Assembly (NCBI GenBank): GCA_002751075.1
Contig: NAOQ01000637.1
Coordinates: forward strand, 1-21,651
DNA length: 21,651 nucleotides
Source: Ichthyophonus hoferi
Lineage: Eukaryota; Opisthokonta; Ichthyosporea; Ichthyophonida; Ichthyophonidae
Reading direction: 5' to 3'
This document shows, in pieces, positions 10,325 through 18,953 of this stretch (positions are counted from its first letter, which is position 1; every line of letters begins with the position of its first letter). The notes beneath the pieces are model-generated. The model worked only from the letters and a program-made list of their open reading frames with translations. It was not told the DNA's origin and ran no database searches. The translations under genes and the position numbers were made by a program.

Positions 10325-13300
10325 CTATAAGGGAGATAGCACGAGTGCGATATTACTTTTTAGTATACCGGGAATGTGATAAGTTATAAGCCATATTCCC
10401 TTGCTTAGGTACACTATTTATGCATCTCCACATCAAATATATATTTCTTTGGCATGCACTCTTTCTCTTTAAGAATAGTATTCGAGATAGATAAATATAC
10501 ATAACTGCATATACATTACAAATATACAATCATCCCTGACTATTAATATGCATATAAATAGGTTTAAAATCACATCCAGTTTATGTTCACCTCAACTCAC
10601 TTCTACTCTTATCTCATAGCCAAGCATAAAAAATCATACATATGGAGGGAATCTGTATGTGCATGTACATGTGCATATTTAACGGTATATAAGTTCCTAT
10701 GCATGTAAACGGGCATATGCAAGTATATGTGGTTATGTATGTATGTAGACATACTTTACATATACGTGATTAGGTAAATGTATAATAGAACGTACGTCAG
10801 GAGCAGGTAAGACTGATATATCCAAGTAGATAATGAGACACAAGAGAGAAAAGAGGAGGATGGTTAGATGAAATATATATATATATATCTGTATGTATAC
10901 CTGCCGAGACAAGGTCACACTCGCTAGTCTTTCCCAACGGCTTTCCCAACGGGGTATCCAAGGGTTCATTGCTGCCCATCCAATTACAGGTCCTCTGTGT
11001 ACATGTGTATATATGAGAGTTGATATGTTCATATTATATATAAAAATTATAACATATATTGTGTACGATTAAAGGAATATTACAAAAAATAGAAATGGTC
11101 TGGGTTTATAAGTTAGTAGGTAAAAAAAAGGAAAATGTAAGTACAAATATGTACATATATAAGTACAAATGCATTTGACTCAATAGTACAAGCACATAAC
11201 ATAGGTATGCATGCATACTGTAGGAATCGTAAGTATAAAGCAAAATAAAGTAAACGGCATAAGTTATAGGAAAAGAAATATATATATGGCGGTAGAAAGA
11301 ATATAAGTGTAGAGACTATACAAAACATGGTCCCAACTATCAGCATGTCGTAGGTTTATTATTCAGAAAACCAAAGAATGTTTAACTAAGAAAAAGGAAA
11401 TAGAAAGTGATTCGGTAGTCGTGACTACTTAGTGTTGTAACAGTGAAAGGATTGTACTAGTCAAAGCCTTCAGTTCCATGTATCTATTTACAGAGAATAA
11501 AAGAAAACTTATATACTGAAAAATAATATAGTAATAATAATGCCTCTATTAATATAATGGAAGCATCATTAATGTCAATAAACTTGTACTTGATGACTCA
11601 ATCCTTAGTATTTATGACTCAGCATCACCCAATAAGAGTGCATTTTCTATATATAAAAAAATTCAATAAAAATAAAAATAAACATACATATCACTCACCT
11701 CTTTCATCCAACTGGCTCGCAAATTCTCACCTACATTATGATAGCCATGCACTGAATCGGTAAGGGCAATGGCTTTGATCCTACTCTCTACGTCACTGAC
11801 TGCGTATATATATATGTATCTCTCTTAGTAAACCTATATGCACACATGCTTAAGTCCATACCAAAAAACATACAATAATATATAAACATATGATTCTGTA
11901 CACACATATACCTAGACTATATATTTGGGTACATATCCTATTACTGTCATCAGCAGATGTATTAGTGTTTGGTTGCCAATACTATTGCATAAACACATAT
12001 CTACACATCTACACATCTAATACATCAGTAGGTCTAATTTTTCATTTTTAAAGTTTTCATTAGAAACATACATGTATTACTGTATAATTATTATCATTGC
12101 CTACTTGGAGGATTAAGAAAATACTTAATACATAGAGAGTATAAAAGCATAAACAGGCTGGTTGGTAGGTAGACCAGGTATATAACCAAAGAAAGAGTAA
12201 GATTAAAAGACAAAGAGAGGGATGAATAGCACCTACAGCGTTTTTGAATAAGATTAAGTGTTGCCACACCTCCATAGCTGTGTGCGACAATGGCCACTTC
12301 TTTAGCCTTGGAGTTCCTGTATGTACGTATATATGTTATGTATGGATGTATGTATATGTGTGTATGAAAAAATTAAATCAAGAATGAAATACGTGTAAGG
12401 GTATGAGGTATAGTATGTTTTGCTATGTGATGGTGTACCTGAGCAAGTAAGATAATAATAACCCATGTACGGTGTACATAATTATCAACCACTTAGTGCA
12501 ATTCAGTGGATATATTTTCATAATATGAGCATAGAGATGTATACCAGTCACATACTAATCACTAATTACAGAACATACACATGCAGAACATCGGTTTTAT
12601 CTCTCCTACATACAAAAATATACATACATACATACATATATCTATAGCCCTGTCTCCTCTATTCTAACACCTTGCTTTATGCCAAGCGACGACTTGGCAT
12701 AGTAAATTATGATTATTGGCCAATAAGAACACAGGAAATAGTCACCTGACAAAGCGATCCCATACATATAAAATATGGTTCTCCGCTGATTCTGACCCTC
12801 GTATAGGTTTCTGATTGGCCAATGGATTAGACAATCGACCAATTACATTGAAAAATATTATATACTCTCCAACTAAAATTTCCCCATGTCACCAACCCAT
12901 AATGCCGTTTACTGGCTCTGTTCTCAATATATCATACCATTATCTGGAAATATATTGGCTTGCTTAATTAATAAATAGAACTGAAAGAACAAAAAGAGTA
13001 TTTGACTATAGTTACAAAAGTCCAGTAATAGACAGAAAAAAAAAACATAAATTAAGAAAACTAATAATTAATCATACAAGAGTCTGAACGTAATATATGC
13101 TCACCTATAGAGTACAGGAATACTACAAATATTATCTTACCATTGTACCATCAATATCTTCAGCTTTGTTAAGATTCGTATTGGTCACAATCACTGTATA
13201 ATAGGTGTGTATAGGTGTATGTGTAAATGAGGTATAGCAAGAGGGAAACAGGGTTGATATGGACTTAATGGATCGGAGAAAGAAAAGGAGAGGTATATAT

Positions 13301-16300
13301 TGCATTACTTATTTATTCGTGTATACAACAGCGTATGTACGGAAACGCGTGTACTGATATAGCTAGATGCATACTCGTAATGACGTGACCCAAACCAATC
13401 GCAATTACGTCACATACACCCACTATGTAGAGTGTCTCATTTTATTAAGCAAAAAAGATATACTAGTTTAATATACTAAGACACTAACAACATAAACATG
13501 AGTCCCTCCTCCCTCCATCCTCTACCTAGCCCACCCTTTCTCTTAATATACTAACTGTATAAACCTCTTCGCCAGATCTTTGTTTCTTTGCTCCATAGCG
13601 TTGTTTTTGCATTTTTCCCTTTAGCTCTTTCATGAATGAAATCTTTCATCCGCCCCCTTCCTTCCTCAATAAATGAATGATGAATGTATGCATGTATGTA
13701 TCTATTTATTAGGATGGTACCCTCAAGTTAATCCATGCATAGCATATGTAACTAACCTCCAAAGCCCTGTGCAAGAGCCCTTTTCACATAGGGTAGCTGG
13801 ATGCCTTTCTGTGTACCCCATTGCCTAAGGGTCATGGGCCATACATATACATATATACACAATTACATGTAGAATGGGTCTGGCTGAATTGATTGATACA
13901 TTTCAATAGGTATGTAAGCCATGCACGTTCACATAAGTATAGGTATCATTGGTAGAGTATCATGTAGGCATTTATAAGGGAAAGGTTCAGAGTTACCATG
14001 CAACAAAGAAGAGAAGGACGTGCACTTACATCCAAGCAATCATTAATAATAATACGTCTTGCCCATTGGCCTGCTCTGTTATAGGCGTGTGATTATTAAT
14101 AATTTAATGAGTGATCTGGTCATATGTATGTACACGCATATATTGCATAAATAAACAAACAATCACATATATCACATATATCTATATCAAGTTATTCAAA
14201 TATATACGCGTTTATACACCTATATATCTATATCAAACCATTCAACCACACACACGTATATATATATATAGAAATCAATTATTACACACACACTCCTATA
14301 TATTATATGCTTACCTGACGACACCGGTACCATGAATAATAAGGACTAGGCGATTAGGATTGGTCTCTGCATCTTTACTGTGATTGGCGTACGGTATGTG
14401 AACAAAGAGAAAGAGAAGATGATAGGAGGGAGAGAGAGGAGATAAGGAGTGAAGTGTGTGTTTGAATGCGTTTGTGAAATATAAGAAAAAGAAAATATCC
14501 TAAAGAAAGACAGAGAAAGACAAAAAAGCACGAAAGAAAAAGAAAATATCAATAAAGGAATATATAATGTTAGACCAGAAAGAAGTTTTCAAGCTACAAG
14601 TGTTTGTATATACATTGCCTATTCACCAGTCGCAGTGATTAATTTATAACTAACAAATGCAGTGATTGGTTCATAAATTATCAAGCAGACAGTCGCCCAT
14701 TAGGAAACATAACGACAGTGAGAAGTGAAGCACAATTAGTATGAATATCAAAGTTCTCAATTATTGTATTGTCGTATCGTGTAGAATATCTATACGTGTT
14801 TGTTAGTGAGAAAATATAAACGAAATACAGGTAAGGAAAAAACAAATAGATAAGCGAAAATTAAATAAAAAAAACCAATGAAATGAATAAGAAAAGGCGA
14901 TGTAAAAAGTATATTAATAGGAGAAATAAGACCAAGTCTTCAAAAACAAAAGAAATATACTCTGGTCAGTCCATAATCAACTATTATCCTACACCAGTAT
15001 CCTATATATCGCCTTGATTGTTAATTACTTTTATGATAACTATCACTATACATACCTGTTATCTTTACAGTTACTGTTATTATTATCACTATCCACTATC
15101 ACCAATAAAACCAATGGCTATTACTAAAAAATGCCATTAATAACACCATCATCAAGAAAAACAATACATATCATCCATAAAAACACAATAAATAACATAC
15201 CTCATGAAAAAAAATCCCTTGCTTTCCTCAGGTTGAGCATCAACTGGTATACTTACACGCTTCAAGCCACCATCTGTTTCTAGTAATCCATATACATACT
15301 CATTTATTACCTGGCCAATCTCCGCTAAAACATTGGGAGGTTGGGGGGAGGGGAAGGGCAGAGGGTAAGAGAGAGGATAATGCTTTGATCACTATAGGAA
15401 AAATGTGCAATTTCAAATTTTATTCTATAACTAATAATAACATAAGGGTAGGATTTTAAATCATATAATAGGGGATGGTTTTGAAAAAAGATCTAATGAA
15501 CAAGCTGTGAAGAGAAGTAAAAATGAAAAGAAAGAAAAATAAACATGATTGAGAATAAGTGAAATACACCCTAATCAACAATGGAAACAAAAGACAAAAA
15601 AAAAAGACAATTCAAGTATTTATAGTCCTAAAAGGAAAAGGGTTTTTAATACCATGACAAGGCAAACAGTACAAATTAACATAGTTGTATGGCACTGGAC
15701 CATAATGGCATGGAGAATAGTGTGCATACTTATATATAATTAGACATATATGCCTGAAGTTCTTGATGAACAAACAGAAGAGTGTGAATACACATGGTCA
15801 TGTAAATATTCATATAATGAGCAACTTAATCTAAAAAGATGTAAATACACACATATTTATATATAGATGATGTTATAGTACCAATTAGTTAGTTGAGGTA
15901 GTATCATTATGCAAGTATAAAACAGTGTAAACTGACATCTATAGGTTGGAAAAAACATTGAAGATAAAAATGTATAGTATTATGACTAATGTATGTACAC
16001 ATCTCGGTGCCAGCTTGCATGTATAATCTATTTTTATATATATTATTATAGACAACGGATAGCTAGATTTGTATACATATAACTAGCATGACAAATATAG
16101 ATGTACACATATATATTCATGGAGAGAGAGAAAGAGAGAGTGATAAAGAGAAAAAGAGAAAAAAAAAACCCCCTAATATGTACAACGAATAACCCAGCAT
16201 ATACATATCGTTCATATGATATAAGCTAACATTTTCCAGATAACCGTAAGGATAAACACATAGAAATGCATCTGGCACACCACTACCTTAACACACGCAT

Positions 16301-18726
16301 ACAACATACACGCAGGTACGTACACGCACATAGATATATATTAGCTACACATCACAAACTCACTATATCTTCTCTGGTTGTATTCTTTGTCGCCAGGGAT
16401 AACTTCAAACTGTAATGGAGAGAGTAAAGGCAAGCCTGATCAGAATGATACATCAAATATACACCATACCACCTACCGCCATAGAGGTACAGAAGTACAC
16501 AACACAAACTAGCGCAGCAAGCGTATGAATCAAACACTATTTACTATGAATAGGCGTGTACCATTTACTGAGAGAAAGGAGACTTCCAGGGTGTCTTTAG
16601 GAGGAATCCATCAATACTAGTACGTTTACGTTCAGTCATTCATCATGCATATATATACTTAATATCCAATACTTAGTTACTACTTATCATATATTCAATT
16701 ACTCTTCAAGACAAAAGACATAGAGCAATGGAAAAACTACAAAAAAGAAAAAACCCCAAGATTATCATATTGGTTAGTCATTCTTGCAAAAGTAAGCAAA
16801 CACATTCAAATATATTACCTCTCACTTCCCCAAGATACGCACATATATACAGGACTTGCACATAGGTATAGATGGCATTTATTACTTAAACACATTATTA
16901 TTTAATGCATATATACTATTACAGTAAGGGGCTTCTCTCTTTCTTTCTCTCTCTCTCCCCTCTGTTGACCACAACACACTAGAAATCATATATATCAATC
17001 TCTATAAGTCTCTTCTATCTTTTTTTCTTTCTTTTCCCACGTGCTCACTGTATAGATTTATCTCTTCTATCCAACCCAATCATCTTTAGATAAGGCACCT
17101 ACCACATAAGGGCCTCCTGTTGACCGTAGTAGATAGTAGGGAGTATCACGCACCCAGAATTAAATCTCATTTAGTAATTTTCGTACAATAAATTATTTAA
17201 TATTCGCAGATATTCCAAAATTATCACTAATAATTACGGATATTTAAGTATAGGTTCATACTGGAAGAGATATAGAGATATGAAGGACTAAAGGGAAAGG
17301 CAAATAAGAAAAGGCTGGCTGCACACATACCTCCCAACTATCTGCCAACTTCTTTCTTACATACTTGGCTACTATATGTATGTAAATATTTTCAAGTATA
17401 CACACGTGCCCACATATACTATACACTATACACTATACACTATACGCATTATATATAATGACACTTTACATACTTGTGCACAAGTTTTTCATATGCTATC
17501 CATTCCAACTTCCATGCATCAACTTTTATTACCCTCCCATGCACACGTATATGTAACATATGATATGATATGGTACATATACGTAAACAAATGCAGACAA
17601 ATATACACGTATAAGCCCAAACACAAAAACAAATATATGTGCCCGATTTCAATATGGAAATACTTAAATCAAACGCATCCTTCTCAATATCTCGGTGGGA
17701 AAAGCACATAGTAAAATAGATAACTTACTACATAAACATGCCCCCCACATATATATATACTGATATATACTTATATCATACCACATATTATTTTATAGTA
17801 AACAAGGTAATATATATATATTTCTCACCTGTTTTAATGTCCCTCAACTGGCCTTTCTCGTTAAAATGGTACCCAAATGTCTTCAATTTCTCTTCTGCTT
17901 TCTCCTTATAATCCGAAATATTATCTAAAACAACATCTCTGCTATTATCCTTCTTGACTGTTTCCTCTTTTCCTTCCCTCTCTTTGCTGTTCTCAATCTC
18001 TGAAACGTAATCTGATTTCTCCTTCTTTGTACATTTTATCTCTTCAACATTCAACCTTTTTCTGGTTTCCACCTGCTGACGACTGGTGGAAAGTATTTCG
18101 CTCACAACCATTTTCCCTGTTATTTCTATATGTACTTCTGTATCTGTATAGGTCGTTGCCATCAAGGCAGTGGTCAGGGGTTTTCGCGCACAGGATTGCC
18201 GGAAAAATATTTCTTTGCCGTATTCTATTCCCTACAAAATAATATAGAGATAAATATAATGAAAAAAGAGAAGTATAGTAGCACAAACAGTTATTTATTT
18301 CTATATATCTCTCGCATCGTGGTTACTAGCGCCTACATTAGTCTTAGGTAATAGGAAGCAACAAATTCAATAAACAAGAAGATGCAAAAAAAGGAAAATG
18401 CAACCAAATACTTGTGCAAAGATATACTTGGGGAAGAATTACGGTGATGAGAAACAGGGGTTAAAAGTACCACGGAAAGGTATCCCAACTGTACTTAAGA
18501 AAATTATAACAAAGGAATGAAAAGATTTACAGCTATAGGATAAACAGGAAAATAAGGAGAAAACTACATAGATGAGGTAAATAGGTTTGACACATGCAAA
18601 CATTCCTATTTAACCACATGCCTTGTTTAAGCACACCTGGACTGGATTCAGCTGTTCTGCATGAACAACGTAAATTAAAACTATTAAAATTAACTCCAAA
18701 TGTAAAAAAAATGCCTCCGTTTTCAT
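10236..18726 (-). CDS. ARB2A: ARB2A (FAM172A) orthologue, Arb2-domain protein, 13-14 coding exons
   Basis: Coding exons in transcript order: 18726-18637, 18231-17829, probably 17341-17331, 16409-16364, 15324-15201, 14377-14315, 14075-14030, 13808-13757, 13193-13141, 12810-12746, 12316-12233, 11795-11699, 10994-10901, 10324-10236. All junctions are GT-AG and in phase, giving 438 residues; human is about 416. Recognition rests on segments recalled from human FAM172A: FNEKGQLRDIKTG, VSIPVDA, HGTGVVRAGQWARR, VAHSYGG, ALTDSVH, CNW..SNEPLDT and SAGTD.HE.TS. The order is signal-type sequence (1-23), charged linker (about 50-140), then the hydrolase-like Arb2 domain. Ser331 (AHSYGG), Asp359 and His414 could form a triad, which is inference. 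The insert before YVWD is much shorter than in human, and the C-terminal HEEL ER-retention tail is absent. ARB2A is tied to co-transcriptional splicing control in vertebrates, and fission-yeast Arb2 to the Argonaute chaperone complex. Confidence 0.93.
10901..10994 (-). CDS. ARB2A: ARB2A exon 12 (94 nt)
   Basis: Acceptor ATGTACACAG, donor GTATAC. It encodes RTCNWMGSNEPLDTPLGKPL and GKTSECDLVSA plus one base of Gly; human reads NCCNWVSSSEPLDT...RVSAG. A 12-base unit is tandemly doubled at 10929-10952, giving PLGKPLGK. Confidence 0.94.
11699..11795 (-). CDS. ARB2A: ARB2A exon 11 (97 nt)
   Basis: Acceptor TACGCAGTCAG, donor GAG then GTGAGT. It encodes DVESRIKAIALTDSVHGYHN and VGENLRASWMKE; human reads VTAVALTDSVHN...IREWMRE. 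An earlier GTGAGA donor inside the exon (after GTAG at 11731) would truncate conserved residues and break phase with the next exon, so I reject it as the main site. Asp359 of LTDSVH is a candidate catalytic acid. Confidence 0.93.
12233..12316 (-). CDS. ARB2A: ARB2A exon 10 (84 nt): AHSYGG nucleophile elbow
   Basis: Acceptor ATACATACAG, donor GTGCTA. It encodes NSKAKEVAIVAHSYGGVATL and NLIQKRC; human reads AAENVFFVAHSYGGLAFVELMIQRE. The Ser of AHSYGG (residue 331) is the would-be hydrolase nucleophile. This is the most diagnostic segment of the gene. Confidence 0.96.
12678..12701. repeat. Perfect 9-bp inverted repeat in an ARB2A intron
   Basis: TATGCCAAG, six bases (CGACGA), then CTTGGCATA. 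It lies in the intron after exon 9, about 45 bases past its donor on the transcript strand, so it can form a stable hairpin in the pre-mRNA. Confidence 0.75.
12713..12823. repeat. Pair of ATTGGCCAAT palindromes flanking ARB2A exon 9
   Basis: TTATTGGCCAATAA (14-bp palindrome) is at 12713-12726 and ATTGGCCAAT at 12814-12823, one on each side of exon 9. A further ACCAATTA lies just beyond, at about 12838. Each palindrome carries a CCAAT box on both strands. The right-hand copy overlaps the proposed acceptor of exon 9. Confidence 0.5.
12746..12810 (-). CDS. ARB2A: ARB2A exon 9 (65 nt)
   Basis: Acceptor GGCCAATCAG (poor pyrimidine tract), donor GTGACT. It encodes KPIRGSESAENHILYVWDRF and V, plus two bases of Arg. 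Human reads YIRENGSPEEHAIYVWDHFI. The exact 5' boundary is the weakest of the conserved exons because the frame is open a little further upstream. Confidence 0.85.
13141..13193 (-). CDS. ARB2A: ARB2A exon 8 (53 nt)
   Basis: Acceptor CTATTATACAG, donor GTAAGA. It completes Val279 and encodes IVTNTNLNKAEDIDGTM; human begins IVLNPNENY here. Human then has a linker of roughly 50 residues that is absent or much shorter in this gene. I searched the following intron by eye and found no phase-compatible exon for it. Confidence 0.85.
13757..13808 (-). CDS. ARB2A: ARB2A exon 7 (52 nt)
   Basis: Acceptor GGTACACAG, donor GTTAGT. It encodes KGIQLPYVKRALAQGFG plus one base of Val; human reads SGTQIPFIKRAVAEGYGV. 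Confidence 0.92.
14030..14075 (-). CDS. ARB2A: ARB2A exon 6 (46 nt)
   Basis: Acceptor CCTATAACAG, donor GTAAGT. It completes Arg246 and encodes AGQWARRIIINDCLD; human reads AGQWARRLIINEDLD. Phase 0 at its end. Confidence 0.94.
14177..14245. repeat. Imperfect 46-bp tandem duplication, AT-rich, in an ARB2A intron
   Basis: TATATCTATATCAAGTTATT-CAA at 14177-14199 recurs with two changes at 14223-14245, followed by short CA and TA runs. It is low-complexity intron DNA just downstream of exon 5 on the transcript strand. Confidence 0.5.
14315..14377 (-). CDS. ARB2A: ARB2A exon 5 (63 nt): HG motif
   Basis: Acceptor TGGCGTACGCCAATCACAG-like context (ATCACAG at its end), donor GTAAGC. It encodes KDAETNPNRLVLIIHGTGVV; human has EDALTNPQKLMVLIHGSGVV. 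The HG after the hydrophobic strand is the position of the oxyanion-hole motif in alpha/beta-hydrolase folds. The residue split over the 3' end is Arg246. Confidence 0.93.
15201..15324 (-). CDS. ARB2A: ARB2A exon 4 (124 nt)
   Basis: Acceptor AATGTTTTAG, donor GTATGT. It encodes EIGQVINEYVYGLLETDGG and then LKRVSIPVDAQPEESKGFFF, matching human GEIITKYVYELLE...LKKVSIPVDA. The exon takes two bases from the split Thr codon and leaves two bases (AG) of a Ser codon. Confidence 0.92.
16364..16409 (-). CDS. ARB2A: ARB2A exon 3 (46 nt)
   Basis: Acceptor TTTACTCTCTCCATTACAG, the best in the gene; donor GTGAGT. It encodes FEVIPGDKEYNQRRY plus one base of a Thr codon completed by the next exon. It aligns with human NYREDLHRWNQKRY. 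Confidence 0.88.
17331..17341 (-). CDS. ARB2A: Candidate 11-nt ARB2A microexon
   Basis: Exon 2 ends in phase 1 and the next clear exon starts best in phase 0, so two bases modulo three are missing. The sequence ATAGTTGGGAG here is flanked by TTGGCAG on its 5' side and by a strong donor GTATGT on its 3' side. It restores the frame exactly, adding Asp-Ser-Trp-Glu between IKT and FEVIPGD, which gives nearly the human length here. The acceptor lacks a good pyrimidine tract, so this is a proposal. The rival is an acceptor at GAAG seven bases inside the next exon, which also fixes the frame but deletes conserved residues. Confidence 0.4.
17418..17445. repeat. Four exact copies of the heptamer ACTATAC
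   Basis: An uninterrupted 28-base array in the intron between ARB2A exon 2 and the candidate microexon, about 75 bases upstream of the microexon on the transcript strand. The identical copies suggest a recent, probably length-variable microsatellite. Confidence 0.85.
17829..18231 (-). CDS. ARB2A: ARB2A exon 2: charged linker and start of the conserved domain
   Basis: A 403-base exon after the acceptor TATTATTTTGTAG, entering in phase 0 and leaving with one base (ACA G, then GTGAGA). It encodes residues 31-164 plus one base of 165. The middle is rich in Lys and Glu (for example EIENSKEREGKEETVKKDN) and probably disordered or coiled. The last 25 residues include FGYHFNEKGQLRDIKTG, nearly the same as the human segment EYAFNEKGQLRHIKTG, and mark the beginning of the conserved region. 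Confidence 0.88.
18637..18726 (-). CDS. ARB2A: ARB2A exon 1: start codon and signal-type sequence
   Basis: Thirty codons from an ATG at 18726, ending CCAG before the donor GTGTGC, phase 0. The product begins MKTEAFFLHLELILIVLIYV and continues VHAEQLNPVQ. The hydrophobic core at about 6-21 is followed by a plausible signal-peptidase site after VHA (residue 23). Vertebrate ARB2A also has an N-terminal signal-like stretch, which supports this exon as the true start. An internal Met at 18162 in exon 2 could serve as an alternative start for a form lacking the signal. Confidence 0.75.
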
Positions 18727-18953
18727 GTTATGCTGTATAAATTCTAATAATAATCGCTGGGGTCTTACTGGGGTCTTACTGGGGTATTAGAGTCGGAAGA
18801 ACGTGTTAAAATCAGTACTAAATATTATAGTTTCTGTTGTCGGAGGATGCTTTTAGCTGTTGATCACAAATTATTCTTGGCGATTTATATTAATCGTTAA
18901 ATAATTGCGGTTAAAACTTTATCACTTATATCCCTTAATTATAAACCTTCACA
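18727..18953. promoter_or_regulatory. Compact shared upstream region of two divergent genes
   Basis: Only 227 bp separate the ARB2A start codon (18726, minus) from the earliest proposed start of the small plus-strand gene (18954). Promoters and 5' UTRs of both must lie here unless further non-coding exons exist. It contains the triple 11-bp repeat at 18757-18789. No clear TATA box is visible for either direction. Confidence 0.4.
18757..18789. repeat. Three 11-bp G-rich direct repeats upstream of ARB2A
   Basis: CTGGGGTCTTA occurs twice exactly and a third time as CTGGGGTATTA, end to end. It is 31-63 bases upstream of the ARB2A start codon, so it is in its 5' UTR or core promoter. The GGGG runs stand out in very AT-rich surroundings. 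Confidence 0.85.

Noticed and set aside
10733-11032. Minus-strand open frames reading through the end of ARB2A exon 12
   Set aside because: The conserved protein leaves at the GTATAC donor and resumes in exon 13 with GTD.HE.TS. The read-through is an (AT)n intron.
11557-11763. Plus-strand 68-codon open frame starting at an ATG
   Set aside because: It is antisense to ARB2A exon 11 and an AT-rich intron, with no family resemblance.
14346-14552. Minus-strand open frame rich in Phe and Ser
   Set aside because: It is a low-complexity purine/pyrimidine tract in the intron before ARB2A exon 5; only its end overlaps that exon, in the wrong frame.
16110-16170. GAGAGAGAAAGAGAGAGTG run as a possible regulatory GAGA element
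   Set aside because: It is an intronic simple repeat next to A runs, with nothing to set it apart from the many other microsatellites here.
17376-17711. A 111-codon plus-strand open frame and an 86-codon minus-strand one over the same bases
   Set aside because: Both lie in an ARB2A intron over microsatellite-rich DNA. Neither matches the ARB2A protein, and the plus frame is opened by the ACTATAC repeat.
18027-18351. Several open frames on both strands overlapping ARB2A exon 2
   Set aside because: They are other-frame shadows of exon 2, which is supported by the conserved FNEKGQLRDIKTG segment and by phase with exon 1.
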